64,000 bases of DNA from Monocercomonoides exilis (GCA_001643675.2 LSRY02000019.1:1126001-1190000); one strand, 5' to 3'; counted from the stretch's first letter, positions 10,118-23,435 are shown. Numbers and translations are program-made. The notes: generated from the letters alone by a model not told the origin.

Positions 10118-11671
10118 AAAGATATATCAGAATTTAGTGGATTTAAAGAATGCATTCTGAAAACAGAATCGCTGACAGAAATATAGTTCTTTGGGATTAT
10201 TGTTCCATCGAGTTTAAAGATGACAATCACATCTGTGATCGAATCGAGCAGTACAAATGGCGAGCTGTTCATGAAGAATTGTGCGATGAGTGTAAATGGA
10301 GGAAAGTAAAACGCTATTGAATTTTTCTTGATCAAATCGACAGAAAAGATGGTTGAACTGGGGCTTGTCACGATTTCAGATGTGAAATCATCAGTCTCGT
10401 TGTTTTCACTTTCTCTTTCATCAGCAAACATGAATGAACAGGAATACAAAGTGAAACTTTTAAATTGTACACTGCAAAGATTGGAGATTGATGGAAGCGG
10501 AGAGGCAACTGTATTTGGAGGGAATATGGGTGTTGGGATGGTGATGAATGGAAGCAGAATTGAAGGGGCAGTTTCGTCGAAGAGCAAAGAAGGAGGAGCA
10601 CTGAAGATGGTATTGAGTGAAGGAGGATTTGTAACAATTGAAAATAGCTCATTTACTGGATGTGTCTGTGAGAACGGGAGTGAGAGAGGAAAAGGAGGAG
10701 GGATATATCTGGATTGCAGTCTGAATGAAGAAGGATTTCAGCTCTCATCGATTAAATTTTCTGGATGTTCAGCAACAGTTGGGAAGAACATGTTTGTAAA
10801 GAGTGGGAATCTTGTGAATAGTGTGAATACAGAGCGTTTTGCATTTGTTAACACAAATTACGAGGAGGATGGAAATGCATTTGTTGGAGAAGATGAGAAA
10901 TATGGAGAAATGGATCTTCGAGTATTTCTTGTTTCTTTGAGATGGGTGGAGGTGTCTGTATCGACTGGTGGGCATGACACATTGGGATGCGGGATTGAAA
11001 AATTCCCATGTCAATCGATGAAAAGTGGAATTAATCACATCGACAGAAGCGAGACAGAAGGAGAAAGGAAAGTGAAAGTGAAAGATGAAGTGACAATTGA
11101 AGATATTTATTCATTTTCAGATGCACTTGTGATTGAAGGATGTGTGAATAAGGGAGATGAAACCAAACACAAGCCAATTCCTTTTAAAGGGACAATCAAT
11201 GGAGATTCTGCATCGTCTTCTGTTATTTCATCGACTTCCTCGCTCATCTTGATATCTTTGAAGCTGCAGATTCTAAGTCAATTTGTGCCAAATATAAATT
11301 CTTTGATCTCTTCGAGTGGAGTAATTCAACTCGAAAGCTGTTCATTTGACATCCAATCAACAACAGTTATTGTTCAATACTCATTGATATCCACAACCAC
11401 TGAAAGTTGCACATTAAAGGGATGCAGTTTGTCAGATTGTTCATTTGTCAAATCACCATTGGTGATGGCTTCTTCTGTTTTATTTGAGGGCAACAACTTT
11501 TCAAACATTATGAACACTGGAAGCGGTGAAGAAGGAGGCGTTGCAAAAGTGACATTGCAAGGGAATGAAGATTTGGTGATGAAATCAACAAATGCGTCAT
11601 TTTGTTCACTTTCATTAGACAAAGGAAAAGGTGGATTCTTGTATTTGGATTGTTCAGAATGCTTTGATTGA
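10118..11671 (+). pseudogene. Pseudogene of a polymorphic-outer-membrane-protein-like surface protein
   Basis: The frame from 10118 to 11671 encodes beta-helix-style repeats. They include GGFVTIENSSFTGC, GKGGGIYLDCS, and a GHDTLGCG...PCQSM block typical of large surface proteins in Monocercomonoides and relatives, where such proteins usually exceed 1000 residues and end in a membrane anchor. Family-like sequence (ISEFSGFKEC, NGELFMKNCAMS) continues upstream of the first usable ATG, but the frame is broken by TAG at 10184-10186 and TAA at 10307-10309. No signal peptide precedes it. The 3' end stops abruptly after a second GKGGFLYLDCS-like repeat, with no membrane segment. It is therefore a fragment truncated at both ends and carrying internal stops. 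Function in the intact family (cell surface) is inferred from the beta-helix style only. Confidence 0.75.
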
Positions 11672-12626
11672 AAGACGTTCTGAATCATTTTCATTCATTA
11701 TTTTATTTTTTGTTTTTTCTCACTTCTTCACCCAATTTTTGCTTTTTAAGAAAAATACGATTTCAACTGATTCAAGCAATTAAATGCAGTTATGAAAAAT
11801 GAAGAAATATGAATACATATTATTTGCTTGAAAAAGTGAAGTGAAAAGCATTTAAACGATCATTATTGCGAATAAAAAGATAAGGAATTCCAACACTGGA
11901 TTTTCTAATATTCTGAATGCGAATGTCATAGTGATATAAGGTTGAACATCTTATATATTTTCAATCATAAGAAATAACACAATAATAAAAATGATTCAAA
12001 ACTTGATAAAAAGAAACAAAGATATATATTTATTTTTAAAAAACTACCATTTCATATTATTAATAATAAAATTAACGATTGTTAATAATAAAATGTTCAG
12101 AAAATTATTTATTAAAAATAATTTAAGTTATCCAAATTAATAAAATTAAAATATGGGTTTGATCAAATGATTCCATTTAAATAAATTAAATTTCAAATTT
12201 GTATTTTTCGTGAAAATATCAAACAAATATAAGTGTGCAATGCATTTAGAGACATTCAAGATATTTTTCAGGATTTATATATGTATAATTTTTAATTTTT
12301 TGAAAAAATACTCAAATTTATGGGTCATTTTTTTAAAAAAGTTTTTTCTCAAGAAACAAAAATTTTTGCGAAAAATCGGTCCATAGAAAAGTTTTTAAAT
12401 AATTTTTGCTTTTCAAACATCGCAAAATCAATCTTTAAAAACAAGAATTGCAAAAGGAAGACAGTTACATTTATGCAAAAAAATGAAATGCAAAAATATC
12501 ACAAAAATATTGTTTGTTGAAAAAAAGAATATAAAAATAGATAGATCTTAGTAAAAGCTATTCAAAATATGTCCCCGATTTCATGGACGTTGCCTGATTG
12601 GCTGGTTAATGTCCATTCAAATTTAA

Positions 12627-12668
<42 letters not shown>

Positions 12669-13497
12669 GAAATTTCTCAATGACTAATGAATAAAAATAT
12701 AAAAACAAACTGCAAAAGTATCTGCTGAAACAAGTTAAAAAGTGTGGTGTCTGCGTTGAAATTTATTGGGGACTTTTTGTTGATTTGCAGCTTCAAACAC
12801 CAAAAGTGCCAATAAGTAAAAAAGTCCCATTAAAAAGTTGACCCTAACACTAACTATAAACAACATGTATCGAAAAAAAATTAATGCTAACAATTTATCT
12901 TGATTGAGCAATCCATTATCTAACAATATGAGATGAATACATTTGATAATAATCCGATTTCCATGATGATGATTTTTTTCTGAAAAAGTGGATAATTTTT
13001 CATGGTTTTTGATAAATAATAAAAATCGGGGTTTAATTTCTCATCTTTATTTCGTATATTTACATAATATAACATTAACATCACTTTCTGACATTCGTCA
13101 AAAATCAAAATTTTCACAAAAAAATTATTTTGAAAATACTCAATTTGATAAAATTTGAATAATTTGTTCACCAATTCTAAATAATTACTTAACCAAATTT
13201 AAAGTAAATAGTGTAATATACTATTTTCACAAATAAATATTCCATTTAAAAGCTTGGGAAAATTTCATTTCAATTGCAAAAATTTTAATTTTGTTTGAAA
13301 AAATTACATTTTGAGTGCAAAAAATTTTAATTTGATTAATTTTTGGTATGTTTATTTAATTGTTTAGTTCTTTCTTTCTTTTTCTTTTCTTTTCTTTCTT
13401 TTTTTTTTAATTTCGTTGTGTCTATCAAACAATTAAAGCTTTAAAAAAACAAGAACATAAATAAAACAAATTATTTACAAATTGAAAAATACAACAA
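11672..13497. other. Intergenic, AT-rich
   Basis: Gene-poor spacer with a 39-base A tract. Short Phe/Lys-rich ORFs at 12320-12520 and on the minus strand at 12735-13174 look like by-products of base composition. No RNA gene was recognised. Confidence 0.6.
12629..12667 (+). repeat. A39 homopolymer
   Basis: An uninterrupted run of 39 adenines in intergenic DNA. It could be the tail of a retroposed sequence, but nothing recognisable precedes it and no target duplication was seen. Confidence 0.9.
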
Positions 13498-15061
13498 TTA
13501 ATGGAAACTTTGTTTTTCTTCATTTATTGAAGATTGGGGCCCTGAGCGAGGAGGATAAGATGAATAATATGGCTGCGAAAGATAAGACGATGATGAAGGT
13601 GAAGTTGAAGTAAAATCCGAAAGTGTAGATCTGGCCATGTTCCTTGGATCATCATCAGATCTTTGTGAAGATTTTGAAAGAAAATAATTTAAATCGTTTG
13701 GATATGTTTCCATTTCCCGCTTGTAGCGCGAAGAATGCGCAAAGGATGGATCCCGAGAATATTGTGCTGAATCACTGAGAGATTTACAATCGGACCAGGA
13801 ATCTGTACTACTGTATTGAGGAGAATTCGAAGAATAAGAAGAATAAGGCGAAGAAGATGAAGAAGATGATGTTGAAGATGAAGGATAAGAAGAACGATAG
13901 GCCGAAGTTGGAGTTGTGTCTTGATAAGATGGATAAGATGGATAATCGTATGAAGATGATGAAGTGCTTGGGTAGTCATAAGAAGATGAAATGTATCCAT
14001 CACGAGATGGATACAAATGATCTGATTGAGGAAGTGGAGGAGAAGTAGAATGTGTTTGAGGATAAGGATAGTCATAGTTGGAAGATTGCCCTAAATTGGT
14101 GCTTTGTGGAGCTTTTGAAGAATAATCCACTGAAGATGGATAAGAATCAGAATAAGACTGCTCACGACGAGGATGTTGAGCCGATCTTCTGGGCTTGAAA
14201 TCATCAACATTCCTGAAATCGAAGGGACGTCCGTCTTTTTTGAATGACTGATCTTGTTTTGCATCTGCTATTTCAGAAGCGGGCCTGGAAACAGAACACA
14301 TATTTTGAAAAATATTGTGATATATTGGAAAAATATATTGTATAAAATTATTAATAACTTTTTTTCGAACCTCTCTGTTTTACACCTATTGCAATAAGTC
14401 CTTCTTGACCAATTCAAATTTCCGCATCTAACACAATTCAGTTGATTTTTGATAGATTAAAAACAAATTATTAATTTTTGATAAAAAACTGTCAAAACTG
14501 TTTACATGTCCAATCCCCAGGCCAAGCTTCCCTGTTTGAGCGATCTACAAATTGTTGAATAATTATAATTTTAAAATACTCAAAAAATTAACCTTTTTTA
14601 ATATTTGTTCCATATTTTTTAAATGGTTGTTTTCTTTCAGGCATAAACATGTCTTTTGGAGGAGGTTTTCCATACGGCCTGAAAGAAAGTTTTGGGCTTT
14701 CTTCACTCTTTGAAGGAAGAACCTCAACACTTACCACATTTTCATGAAACTTTTTTATGTTTAAATTGTTAGGATAAGTTATAACGAAAATTATTCAGTT
14801 GTTTCTTATTAACATGAGTTCACAGACTTTCTTTCCGTTATACCACTCTACAGCACTGTCTGCTGCATCACTTTCAGAATATGTTATAAATGCATCACAA
14901 CTTGGTTGACTTTCTTCATTTTTTTTAATAGTGACCTTTTGTTCACCAGTTTCTCTGTCTATTTCAATTATACCAACCATTTGAAACGCTTGAATAAGAT
15001 CCTCTTTTGTAACCAGAGGAGAAAGACCACTTATATGAATTATACGACAGTCTTTTGACAT
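13498..15061 (-). CDS. RRM + RanBP2-type zinc finger + Ser/Tyr-rich protein (FET/TAF15-like RNA-binding protein)
   Basis: Six exons were modelled from phase-consistent GT-AG junctions: 15061-14814, 14749-14735, 14678-14593, 14544-14499, 14427-14371 and 14284-13498. Together they give 412 residues. Residues 1-85 form one RRM, with RNP2-like IIHISGL and RNP1-like CDAFITYSES. A linker YGKPPPKDMFMP follows, then a RanBP2-type zinc finger at about 120-145: GDWTCKQCGNLNW with RRTYCNRCK, having four Cys and the conserved Trp and Asn. The remaining 260 residues are disordered, rich in Ser, Tyr and Pro, with repeated YDYPS-like units. Metazoan FUS/EWS/TAF15 carry the same parts in another order. Nuclear RNA binding and phase separation are inferred. 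The 15-nt second exon is the least certain part. The gene diverges from the WDR48 homologue. Confidence 0.8.
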
Positions 15062-15170
15062 TACAACTTTTAAATATCTAATTAACAAAAAATTTTACAA
15101 CTATTCACTTTGAATAAGCCCATAAAAATTTAAATTATTGAAAGATCAAAGCAGATCACAGTTCGCTGGG
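15062..15170. promoter_or_regulatory. Compact divergent promoter region
   Basis: 109 bp separate the ATG of the RRM/zinc-finger gene (minus strand) from the ATG of the WDR48 homologue (plus strand). The stretch is AT-rich and must hold both 5' UTRs and any promoter elements. No specific box was recognised. Confidence 0.5.
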
Positions 15171-17853
15171 ATGAAATCAGCCCTACAACTTACACAAGAA
15201 TCATTGCTTACTGGAGTTCTACCACGATATTATGATCATCATAAGATTTCATTTTCTATTCCTCGTCGAGACAATCGACATAGTTTTGCAATCAATGCCC
15301 TTGCATATCATTCTGAGACTCAAACATTGTATACAGGAGGAAGAGATGCTACAGTACGGGCTTGGTCAATGAGAGGAGTATGCTATTTGCGTTTGTTTTT
15401 GAAAACTTTAGTTTTTAATTTTTATTTTGAAATATCTAACTTTCATAATATTTTTAAGGATTTGAGTGAAATGAGATGTGAAGCTTCTTTTGAAGGGCAT
15501 TTTGATTGGGTCAATGCAATTTGCTTTCTTGAAGGGCACATCAGTTTGTGCAATATATTTCATATTTGAAATTATTTTAAATTAAAACAATTCAAGTGGT
15601 TTCTGCGTCATCCGACAAATCTCTTCAACTTTGGAACATGGCGACTGGACAACTTGTGGGAACTTGCAAAGGCCACACTGACTACGTTAAATGTCTTGTG
15701 TCTGTACCTCATTCTCGAACCTTTTATTCAGCTGGATTAGACGGAAAACTTTTTCGTTGGCAAGCTGTAACATACGAAGTTCCGATGGTATTTAAACCAC
15801 AGACAGTTGCCCAATTCTTAAATGATTCAAAAGAAAGTATTTATGCTTTGGCCTTATCTAAGGATATGCACACAATTGCCGCTTCAACAATAACTGGTAC
15901 AGTTTATATTATTGACACAGGAACGGCCAATTATTTGCGGCAACTTAAACACCCTGATGTAGTGAAAAGTGTTCTCTTTTCAAGTGATGATAAATTCGTA
16001 TGACTAATCTTTCATAATTATTTTTATTTTTTCATCCTCAAACTATATTAATAATGATTATTTTCTTAAAAAAAAATAAATAAATAAAAATACAACCAGA
16101 TTCTCACCGGGTGCAGCGACGGGTGCCTGCGTGTGTGGGATGCGTCCAATCTCGTGTGCCACGTGGAGATCCCCTTCGACGACCCGATCTGGTGCATTGC
16201 GGCCGACGAGATGACGAGGCGAGTTTACACCGCCCACCGCAGCGGCACGATTAGACTGACGGCGTTTGAAGACAGAGGGAGAAAAGGTGCTGTGCCAGAG
16301 AAAACAGCGCCAGAGAGGGAAAAAAAGAGGAAGAGCGATGGGAAGCTGGAGAAGCAGCGGGGCAGCCTGCGGGCAAAGTGGAAAGGCGGGGCAAAAGGAG
16401 GAGGAGGAAACGGGGAACGAGAGAGCGAGGTTGGAGAGAGCAACGATGGGGAGCATCAGAAGGGGAAAGCGGCGACGGTGCCGCTGCATGTGTCTATGCT
16501 GACGCGCCCGACGTTCAAGATCCACTCACGGAGGCCGACGATGAAGGAGCTGAAGATGCTGCAGAAGCGGCAGAGGAGGAAAGCGCAGATCATTGCGGAG
16601 AAGCGGAGAGAGAGGGAGATGGAGCGGATTGTGCGGAGGAGAGAGAGGGAGGAGAGGAGGGAGAAGAGGATGAAGGAGAAGGCGGATGCAGAAAGGGTTG
16701 AAAAAGAAAGGGGGAAGAATGCGAACAAAGAGAAAGAAGTGCACAAGGAAGAAGAAGAAGAAGGCAATGAACGAAAAGAGAATGGCGCTGATAAAACTGA
16801 AGTTTCATTAACAGCAGCGCATGCTTATGAATCCGATGCCTCCACATCCTCCATCAGCACATCCAGTTCAGATGAGACAATTTCCTCTGTCCACACTTCA
16901 GAAATTGACATCTCAAGCTCTTCTTCTTCTGACGATGAAGACGAAGAAGACGCAGAAAGTTTGTTGCTTGCTGAGCAGAATGCGAACGAAAGGCGGGGTT
17001 CTCTTCAGCAGAATCAACAGAAACAACAACAACAACAACAGAATGAACAGCAAATACGACAGAGAAGCAAAAGGCAGCAGCAGACAAGAAGAACGGCGGG
17101 CATACTCAGCATGATTATGATTGAGAAGCGCAATCCATCCACTGGAATCAAAGAGAGCTGGCTGGTTGTGTCTACGTCGGATAGAACACTCGAATTCTGG
17201 GTATGTGGAATATATGTGGATATGAATTTTTGTTAATTTTAAACAAAAAAAGAAAGAATAATTCTGTTGATAATGAGTATTTTATAGTTGTGCAAGAGAT
17301 TGAGAGATGGACTTTTTATCTAAAAATTTATTTATACTTGATAGTTTTTAATTATTGTTATTCCTTTTTATTCTTCATTAAAAAATATCTTATTTTTTTC
17401 AAAAATCTTTTAATACATCATTTCACTTCTCTCTCCTCCCTTCTTCAGCCCGTCTTCTACTCCCGCGCACAGCCCACATTCCGTCTCCCCAAGCACGTGA
17501 TGATCAGTGACATTGGCCTTGTGGAGCATTCAGTGCTTCCAGACAGAAGACACATCCTCACCCGCGACGAAGCGAATATGGTGTGTCTGTGGGACGTGCT
17601 GACAGGGAGGATGATGAAGGAGCTGGGAAGGGGGAGCATAGAGGAATACGAGGCGATTTTCCCGAAGCCAACAGAGTACAGAGCGAAGTGGTTCACTGCA
17701 GACACGAGAATTGGGGTGTGGAGGAGTTGTGTGTGTGGTTGTGAGTGTGTTTTAATGATGAATTTATTGTTATTTTTTTTCCTTTTATTGTTTCATATAG
17801 TTTATTTTTCTTTATTTTGTGCTTGTATATCATTTGTCGGTTTTTATTCTATT

Positions 17854-17893
<40 letters not shown>

Positions 17894-20058
17894 TTTTTAA
17901 ATTTATTAATAATGTAAATGCAGTGTCTGACAATCACAATGGAGATTCCTGCCTGTTTTCGCTGTGCATATGCTGTGTTTAAGAAGATACCGAAGCGACT
18001 TTCAAAAAAAAAGAGAAAGGAAGAAAGAGAGAGAAGAAAGAGAGAAAGAAAAGAAAAACAAAAGTTGAGAGAACAAAAGAGAAAGACAGGGGCAGATTCG
18101 TCTTCTGAAAGGGAATTGCTTGATGAAAGTGAAGAAGAAGAAGAAGAAGAAGAGGATGAGGAGGAGGAGGAGGAAGACGAAGAAGAGGAGGAAGACGAAG
18201 AAGAGGAGGAAGACGAAGAATACAACAAAGAAGGAATACAAGGAAATGGAGGAAGTGGAAGAGGAGGAGTGGGAAATGAAGAAGAAGATGCCAATGATGA
18301 ATTGGAGGGAGAAGAGGAAGAGATATGCGAGCTGGTGAATTTGGGTGAAGAGTGCCTGCTGAACCTGTTTGAGACATGGGATGGCATTGAAGAATCGCCT
18401 CCTCGTATGCTAATTACTTTTCTTTTTTTTTCTTTTTCCTATTTTAATTTCTTGTTCATTTTTTCCCCCATTAATTTATTAATCATGTAATGTTTTGAAT
18501 TTTGTATTTTGGATATGCTCATATCCTTTGACTTCAATTTTTGCTGATGGGCTTATTTTTGTTTTGATATATTGTAAATTTTTAATTCTCTTTGTGTTTA
18601 AACCCTCTTCCAACATCATTTTTTCACATTGTTTTTATTCATGTCCATCACAAATATTAAATTCTTTTTTTTGTCTTTTTTTTCCCCCTTTCTCTAACAG
18701 CTCCTCCTGTTATTCCTTGGACTGAAACAGGTGAATACATTCCACCTGTTGATCCACAAAGCATCAAGCAACATGAACAGCCCAACGCTCTTCCACCTCT
18801 TCCTGTGTGCAAACTTATTATTTTCTCAAGAGATTTCATTTTGTTCTATTTAAATAAATCTTTCTTTTTTTAATATCATAAATGTCTTTTATTTTCAATT
18901 TATTGTTCCGTAACAACCACTTTCAAATATGCAATTCATTCATTGCCTTTGCTTATAATCTATTAAATACTTAACTATTATATATATACATATTCATTCG
19001 TGCAAACGCCTTTCAAACAATCCCTCCACATTCCTTCCTCTTCCCCTCCTTCCCCCCTTAACCCCTTTCCACCTTCCCTGCTTCCCTTTCCTATTCAGAT
19101 CTTCCCCCCAAACACCAGCATCGTCTGCTTTGATGAGACAGGGCAGGTTGTCTTGCGAAGCTATGTGGCTCAGCTGAGAGGCTTGCGCTATGCCACTGCT
19201 GCCCCTCCTTCTCAGCCACTTGTGGTTAATTCATCTCAACAACTGCTTCCTCCATCCGCTCCTTCTGCACATCCATATTCATCTCCTGCATCATCATCAT
19301 CATCATCATCTTCTTCCACTTCAGCACCATCTTCTTCACCCGCTGCAGATGCTCCTGGAACAGCCCTTGGAATGCAATCATCAGGTTTGGCGCCAGCATC
19401 TTCCCCATCTTCAATCCTTCCCCCAATCACAATCTCCAACCCAACAACATACCCTCCTTCTTCTCAGCCTTATCAGTCTTCTTCTTTCTCTTCTTCTTCT
19501 TCTTATTCGTCTTCTTCATCTTCTCAGTCATCTCCTTCTGCAGAGTCTGAAGGCAAGCGCTTCAACGAAGTGCAGCGGATCCCTCGCTGGCTGGCGATGC
19601 TCCTTTTGAAAGGGGAATTTCCGTCTCCGCCAGTTTTGGTCTCCTTCCAGCTCGTTCACATCGCATCTCCTCCGCTTTCTGCACTCCCTGGCCCTTCTTT
19701 CTACCACCCTTTCACCTCACCTGTGGGTGCTCCTCCAACACACATCATCAACATCGGCACGTTCTCTTTCTCAGCCACGGAACACTTGCTTGCTTCAACC
19801 ATCCACACGTTTCTGCACCAGAGCTATTTGGCTCTTGTAGAGTCAGCCCCGCCCGCGGCAGTGGCAGCAGCGAATGCAGCGATTGGAGGGCTTGCAAAGG
19901 GGCAGAACCTGGCGAGTCTTATTCATCCGACTGATATTGCTCTGTCTTGCAATGGGATTTCGATTAATTTGTGGGACACACTTGCCACAATAAAGAACAT
20001 GCTGTGGTGCAAAGGAGAGCCTGTGGTTATTAACTATCATCCGTCCAGGTGCAAATGA
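15171..20058 (+). CDS. WDR48: WDR48/UAF1 homologue, WD40 deubiquitinase activator
   Basis: UAF1 is a WD40 protein that binds and activates USP1/USP12/USP46-type deubiquitinases. Eight exons with matching phases were modelled: 15171-15377, 15459-15543, 15597-15997, 16100-17200, 17449-17715, 17924-18404, 18701-18804 and 19099-20058. Repeats are clear: YTGGRDATVRAW, VSASSDKSLQLW, YSAGLDGKLFRW, LTGCSDGCLRVWD, then RRHILTRDEANMVCLWDVL and GCLTITMEI, as in WDR48. The C-terminal region keeps IPRWLAMLLLKGEFP, and the SUMO-like tail ends in TIKNMLWCKGEPVVINYH. Low-complexity insertions (Lys/Arg/Glu and Gln-rich in exon 4, acidic in exon 6, Ser-rich in exon 8) bring the protein to about 1200 residues, against about 680 in human WDR48. 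The usual start is ATG at 15171. Confidence 0.88.
17853..17893 (+). repeat. Intronic (TTTC)n microsatellite
   Basis: About ten tandem TTTC units in the intron between exons 5 and 6 of the WDR48 homologue, near the acceptor, where they may serve as a pyrimidine tract. Confidence 0.85.
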
Positions 20059-21039
20059 AATCAACTGTGACGAAGTTTCAATTTTTGGACAAACATTTTG
20101 TGATATTTCGTGTATATTTGGGAAAAGCATTTCATTGTGTGTAATTTTTTTTGGTTTTTGTTTGTTGTTTTTGTTGTTGATATTTGCATAGCTTTTTTTT
20201 GTTTTATTCAAACAAAGAATTTATGTTTATCCGAATAAAATAACGCTTGTTATTTGTTTTACAAAACTTAGAGCTGCATTTATTACATTTAAAAAGAATT
20301 TGGAAAAGTTAATATTCAAGACCAATTGGTATTCATAACACAAACTCTCTATTTTGAAAACTTTAAATTTTCTTTGCTCAAGCTCTTGAAACAAGACAAT
20401 GTCAAGAGAATAAACAAAGATATGACAAAACGTTTCAGACTTATTCTGCAATTAACTGAATTTTTTCCCTCATTCTTCAATAAATAAAATGTGTTAATCA
20501 TCAAGAAATGAAAAATTTTTGAATAATGATATTTTTTTTTGGAACTATGAGAGATGCAATTAATACATTTCTGAATTAATCAAAAAAAAAAAAAAAAAAA
20601 AGAAAGAAAGAAAGAAAAATTCCTTAACTGTGTGATATTTGTCAAAATAATTTTCTCTTCTTATTGAATAAAAATAATTCCGAAAGAATTGTAATGTTTG
20701 TTCATATGATTTGTGATTTTTGGTGAACGCTTTTGGAAAAATATTTTTTTAATGCACTTCTCGCCTCTCTGACATGAGTCAAAAAAATGCAAAAGTGATC
20801 AAATTCAATTAAAATTAATGAAGATTTTAACAATTATATTTTTATCAAGATTTCCCACTTTGAGATCATTCGATCAAACATTTATGAAATCTCTTGAACC
20901 TTAATTAGTTACCAAAACGATATTTTTTTCTTTCACAGCTTTTACTCATTTTAAACTTTCAATATTTGTGCTTCAAAGCAATCTATTTTTTTGTACTACT
21001 GGATTTTAAAAGATATCATAAGATCTTACGTTTCAGACA
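20059..21039. other. Intergenic, AT-rich
   Basis: Spacer between two plus-strand genes, presumably the 3' UTR of the WDR48 homologue and the promoter of the Pumilio gene. It has a 20-base A tract near 20581 followed by AAAG repeats. No gene was recognised. Confidence 0.6.
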
Positions 21040-23401
21040 ATGAATACGTTATCAGAAAAAGAGGATAAGTCTTTTCGGCAGCCTCGCCAAGGAGCAAAGC
21101 ATAAAAAAGGCTCAAACTCTGCAAAAAGAAAACGCGAAAAAAGAAAAGATGAAACAAAACATTTAGACGAAGAAAATGTTGAATCTCGGACTTCTCATTG
21201 CAATCCAACTCAGCATTTGCAGCCTCCTCCATTAACGCAACAAGTTTCATCAACTCCCGCAAATACCGTTTTGGACAGAACTCAAACAATATCCACAAGT
21301 ACTACTACATCGATGACACAAACAGTTTCGTCAGATTCCAACTCTTCTCATCTGTCTTCATCTCTCTTCATTCCCCCATGTCCGTTCAGCCTCAGTAAAA
21401 CTTATGGCAGCGAAGACGAGCAACTTGTTCAATCTCGTGCATTAACTGATTTATCAAACGGAGATGAGATGGATGATTCTTCTGATTCACTGATGTCGTT
21501 ATCCGCTTTGAGCAGCAAACCAAGAACTCCTCCATCTCGAAGACTTGATTTTGATGACGACGATGAAGCTCCTTTATCATTTATAGCAGGAAGCGAGACG
21601 GTTCATCGCAAGCACAATTCATTGAGTGAAGTGGTGCGTGATGAATGGAGCAGATCTGCCACACTACCAGCGTCTATGAACCAGACTCATTCTCCCCCAA
21701 GAATCAACAGAATAAACACATTGCGTCCACACCACGAAATGCCTGCGATGGAGTCGCACTTGCAAAGAGCAGCAACGACAGACCTATCCTCCCGACCGAC
21801 CATCAACGAAATCCTTGATGGCACATCCCCCTTCACTTCTCCGCTTCTTGAGCCAATGCAGTCCTCCTCCTCTTCCTCTTCATCGTTCGGGTACTTTCTG
21901 GAGAGCATCGACCGCTCGCGCCCGCCAGGAAGCCTGGGCGTCTCTGCGGAGTTCCCCATCACTGACACGAAAGAGAAGCCTGCGTCGCAGCTGGAGCTAC
22001 CTCCGTCATCTCTGCGCCACACAACCAACAGCGCTTCTGAAGACAGCCACAGCGACGGAGCAAGCGATGTGCAGAGCCGAATGGCAGAGGCGATGAAGAC
22101 GCCTGCATCAGAGTACATCGACAGCTTCGGCGGGTCGGCCCATTCGCCTCCCAGCGCTTTCTCAACAACAGCAGCAGCAGCACTGGCTCCGTTCTCGTCG
22201 GGAGTGTATTTGGGTCTTGGAAAAGATGATGGAATGAGTTCGGGTTTGTTGGGGGATAATTCACAACAACAAATGCAGACACAGTTTCTGCTCTCTTCTT
22301 CGTCCTCATCATCGTTCTTGTCTTCGATGTCTTCGCTTTCTCCTTCCAAATCGCCTTCACCGTCTCCAGATGGCTCTCCAATCTTGTCTCCTCCTTTTCC
22401 TTCGCCTGCTTCCTCAATCATTTCATCGTCGTCATCATCATCAGCCTCAGTATCGGGATCATCATCAGCTTCATCATCACCTGCAGTAATCTCTGCCTCT
22501 TCTTCTTCCGCTTCCTCTTCCTCCTCTTCCTTCTCCTCCTCACAATCCACCTTCCTTCGAGCCAACATCCAAAGAAAAGTGTCAATGGGCACGTCACATT
22601 CCCCTTTCCACGGCATTTCGCCTGACGAGCAGCTCATTCTCCTCTCTGAACCGCCTCTTCCTTCTCTTTTTTCATCGCAATCTGCCTTTTCTGACCAGTT
22701 TTTGGCACAAATTCCAGCTTTCTCAGCTCCGTCTGGATCTTCATCAGCATTAGCTTCTTCTCTTTCTTCGTCTTCTTTGTCTTTATCATCATCGCCTTCT
22801 TCTTCTTCTTCCTCCTCCTCTTCCTCAGCTGCCAACAACAACAACACATCATCATCATCATCCTCTTCTTCCTCTTCCTCTTCTTCCTCTTCTCCTTCTC
22901 CTCCTCACCTCTCCCGCAAGTCTGTCAATGAACTCTCCCGTTCTTCCACTCTTGCCTCTGAAGAAACCATCTCCACTGCCTCTACAAGCTCTTCTTCTTT
23001 CTCCACATTCGTCCCCACCCTTCCTCATTCCATTCTTCCCACTGAGCCTCTTGTATTGAAAACACCTGACAAACACAGTTTTTGCCAGGGAGCTATTAGA
23101 GCTACGTCTTTTTCGGCGTCGGCTTTAGCTTCATTGGCTTCTTCTTCTTCTTCTTCTTCTCTTTCTCCTTCTCCTTCCTCTTCTTTCCCTTCCTCAACTT
23201 TTTCTGCGATTATTTCCTCGTCCTCTTCTCCTTCCTCTTCTCCTTCTCCTTCTCCTCGTTATTCCCCCGTTTCTTCTCCTTCCTTCTCTGAAAGTGCCAT
23301 CAACCCGTCTCCTCCTTCTCTCTGCTTGTCACACACCACAAACCACACTGCAAATAGCGAACAAGGAAACTGCTTTGCTTATTCATTGAATAACAATAGC
23401 A

Positions 23402-23435
<34 letters not shown>

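Noticed and set aside
12320-12520. 66-residue ORF
   Set aside because: Lys/Phe/Asn-rich composition matches surrounding AT-rich DNA; no conserved feature.
15138-15170. Earlier TTG start for the WDR48 homologue
   Set aside because: The first ATG is at 15171; TTG initiation is not expected in a eukaryotic nuclear gene.
16225-16847. Overlapping ORFs on both strands within WDR48 exon 4
   Set aside because: They are alternate-frame readings of a purine-rich insertion encoding Lys/Arg/Glu; only the frame joining the WD40 blades is supported.
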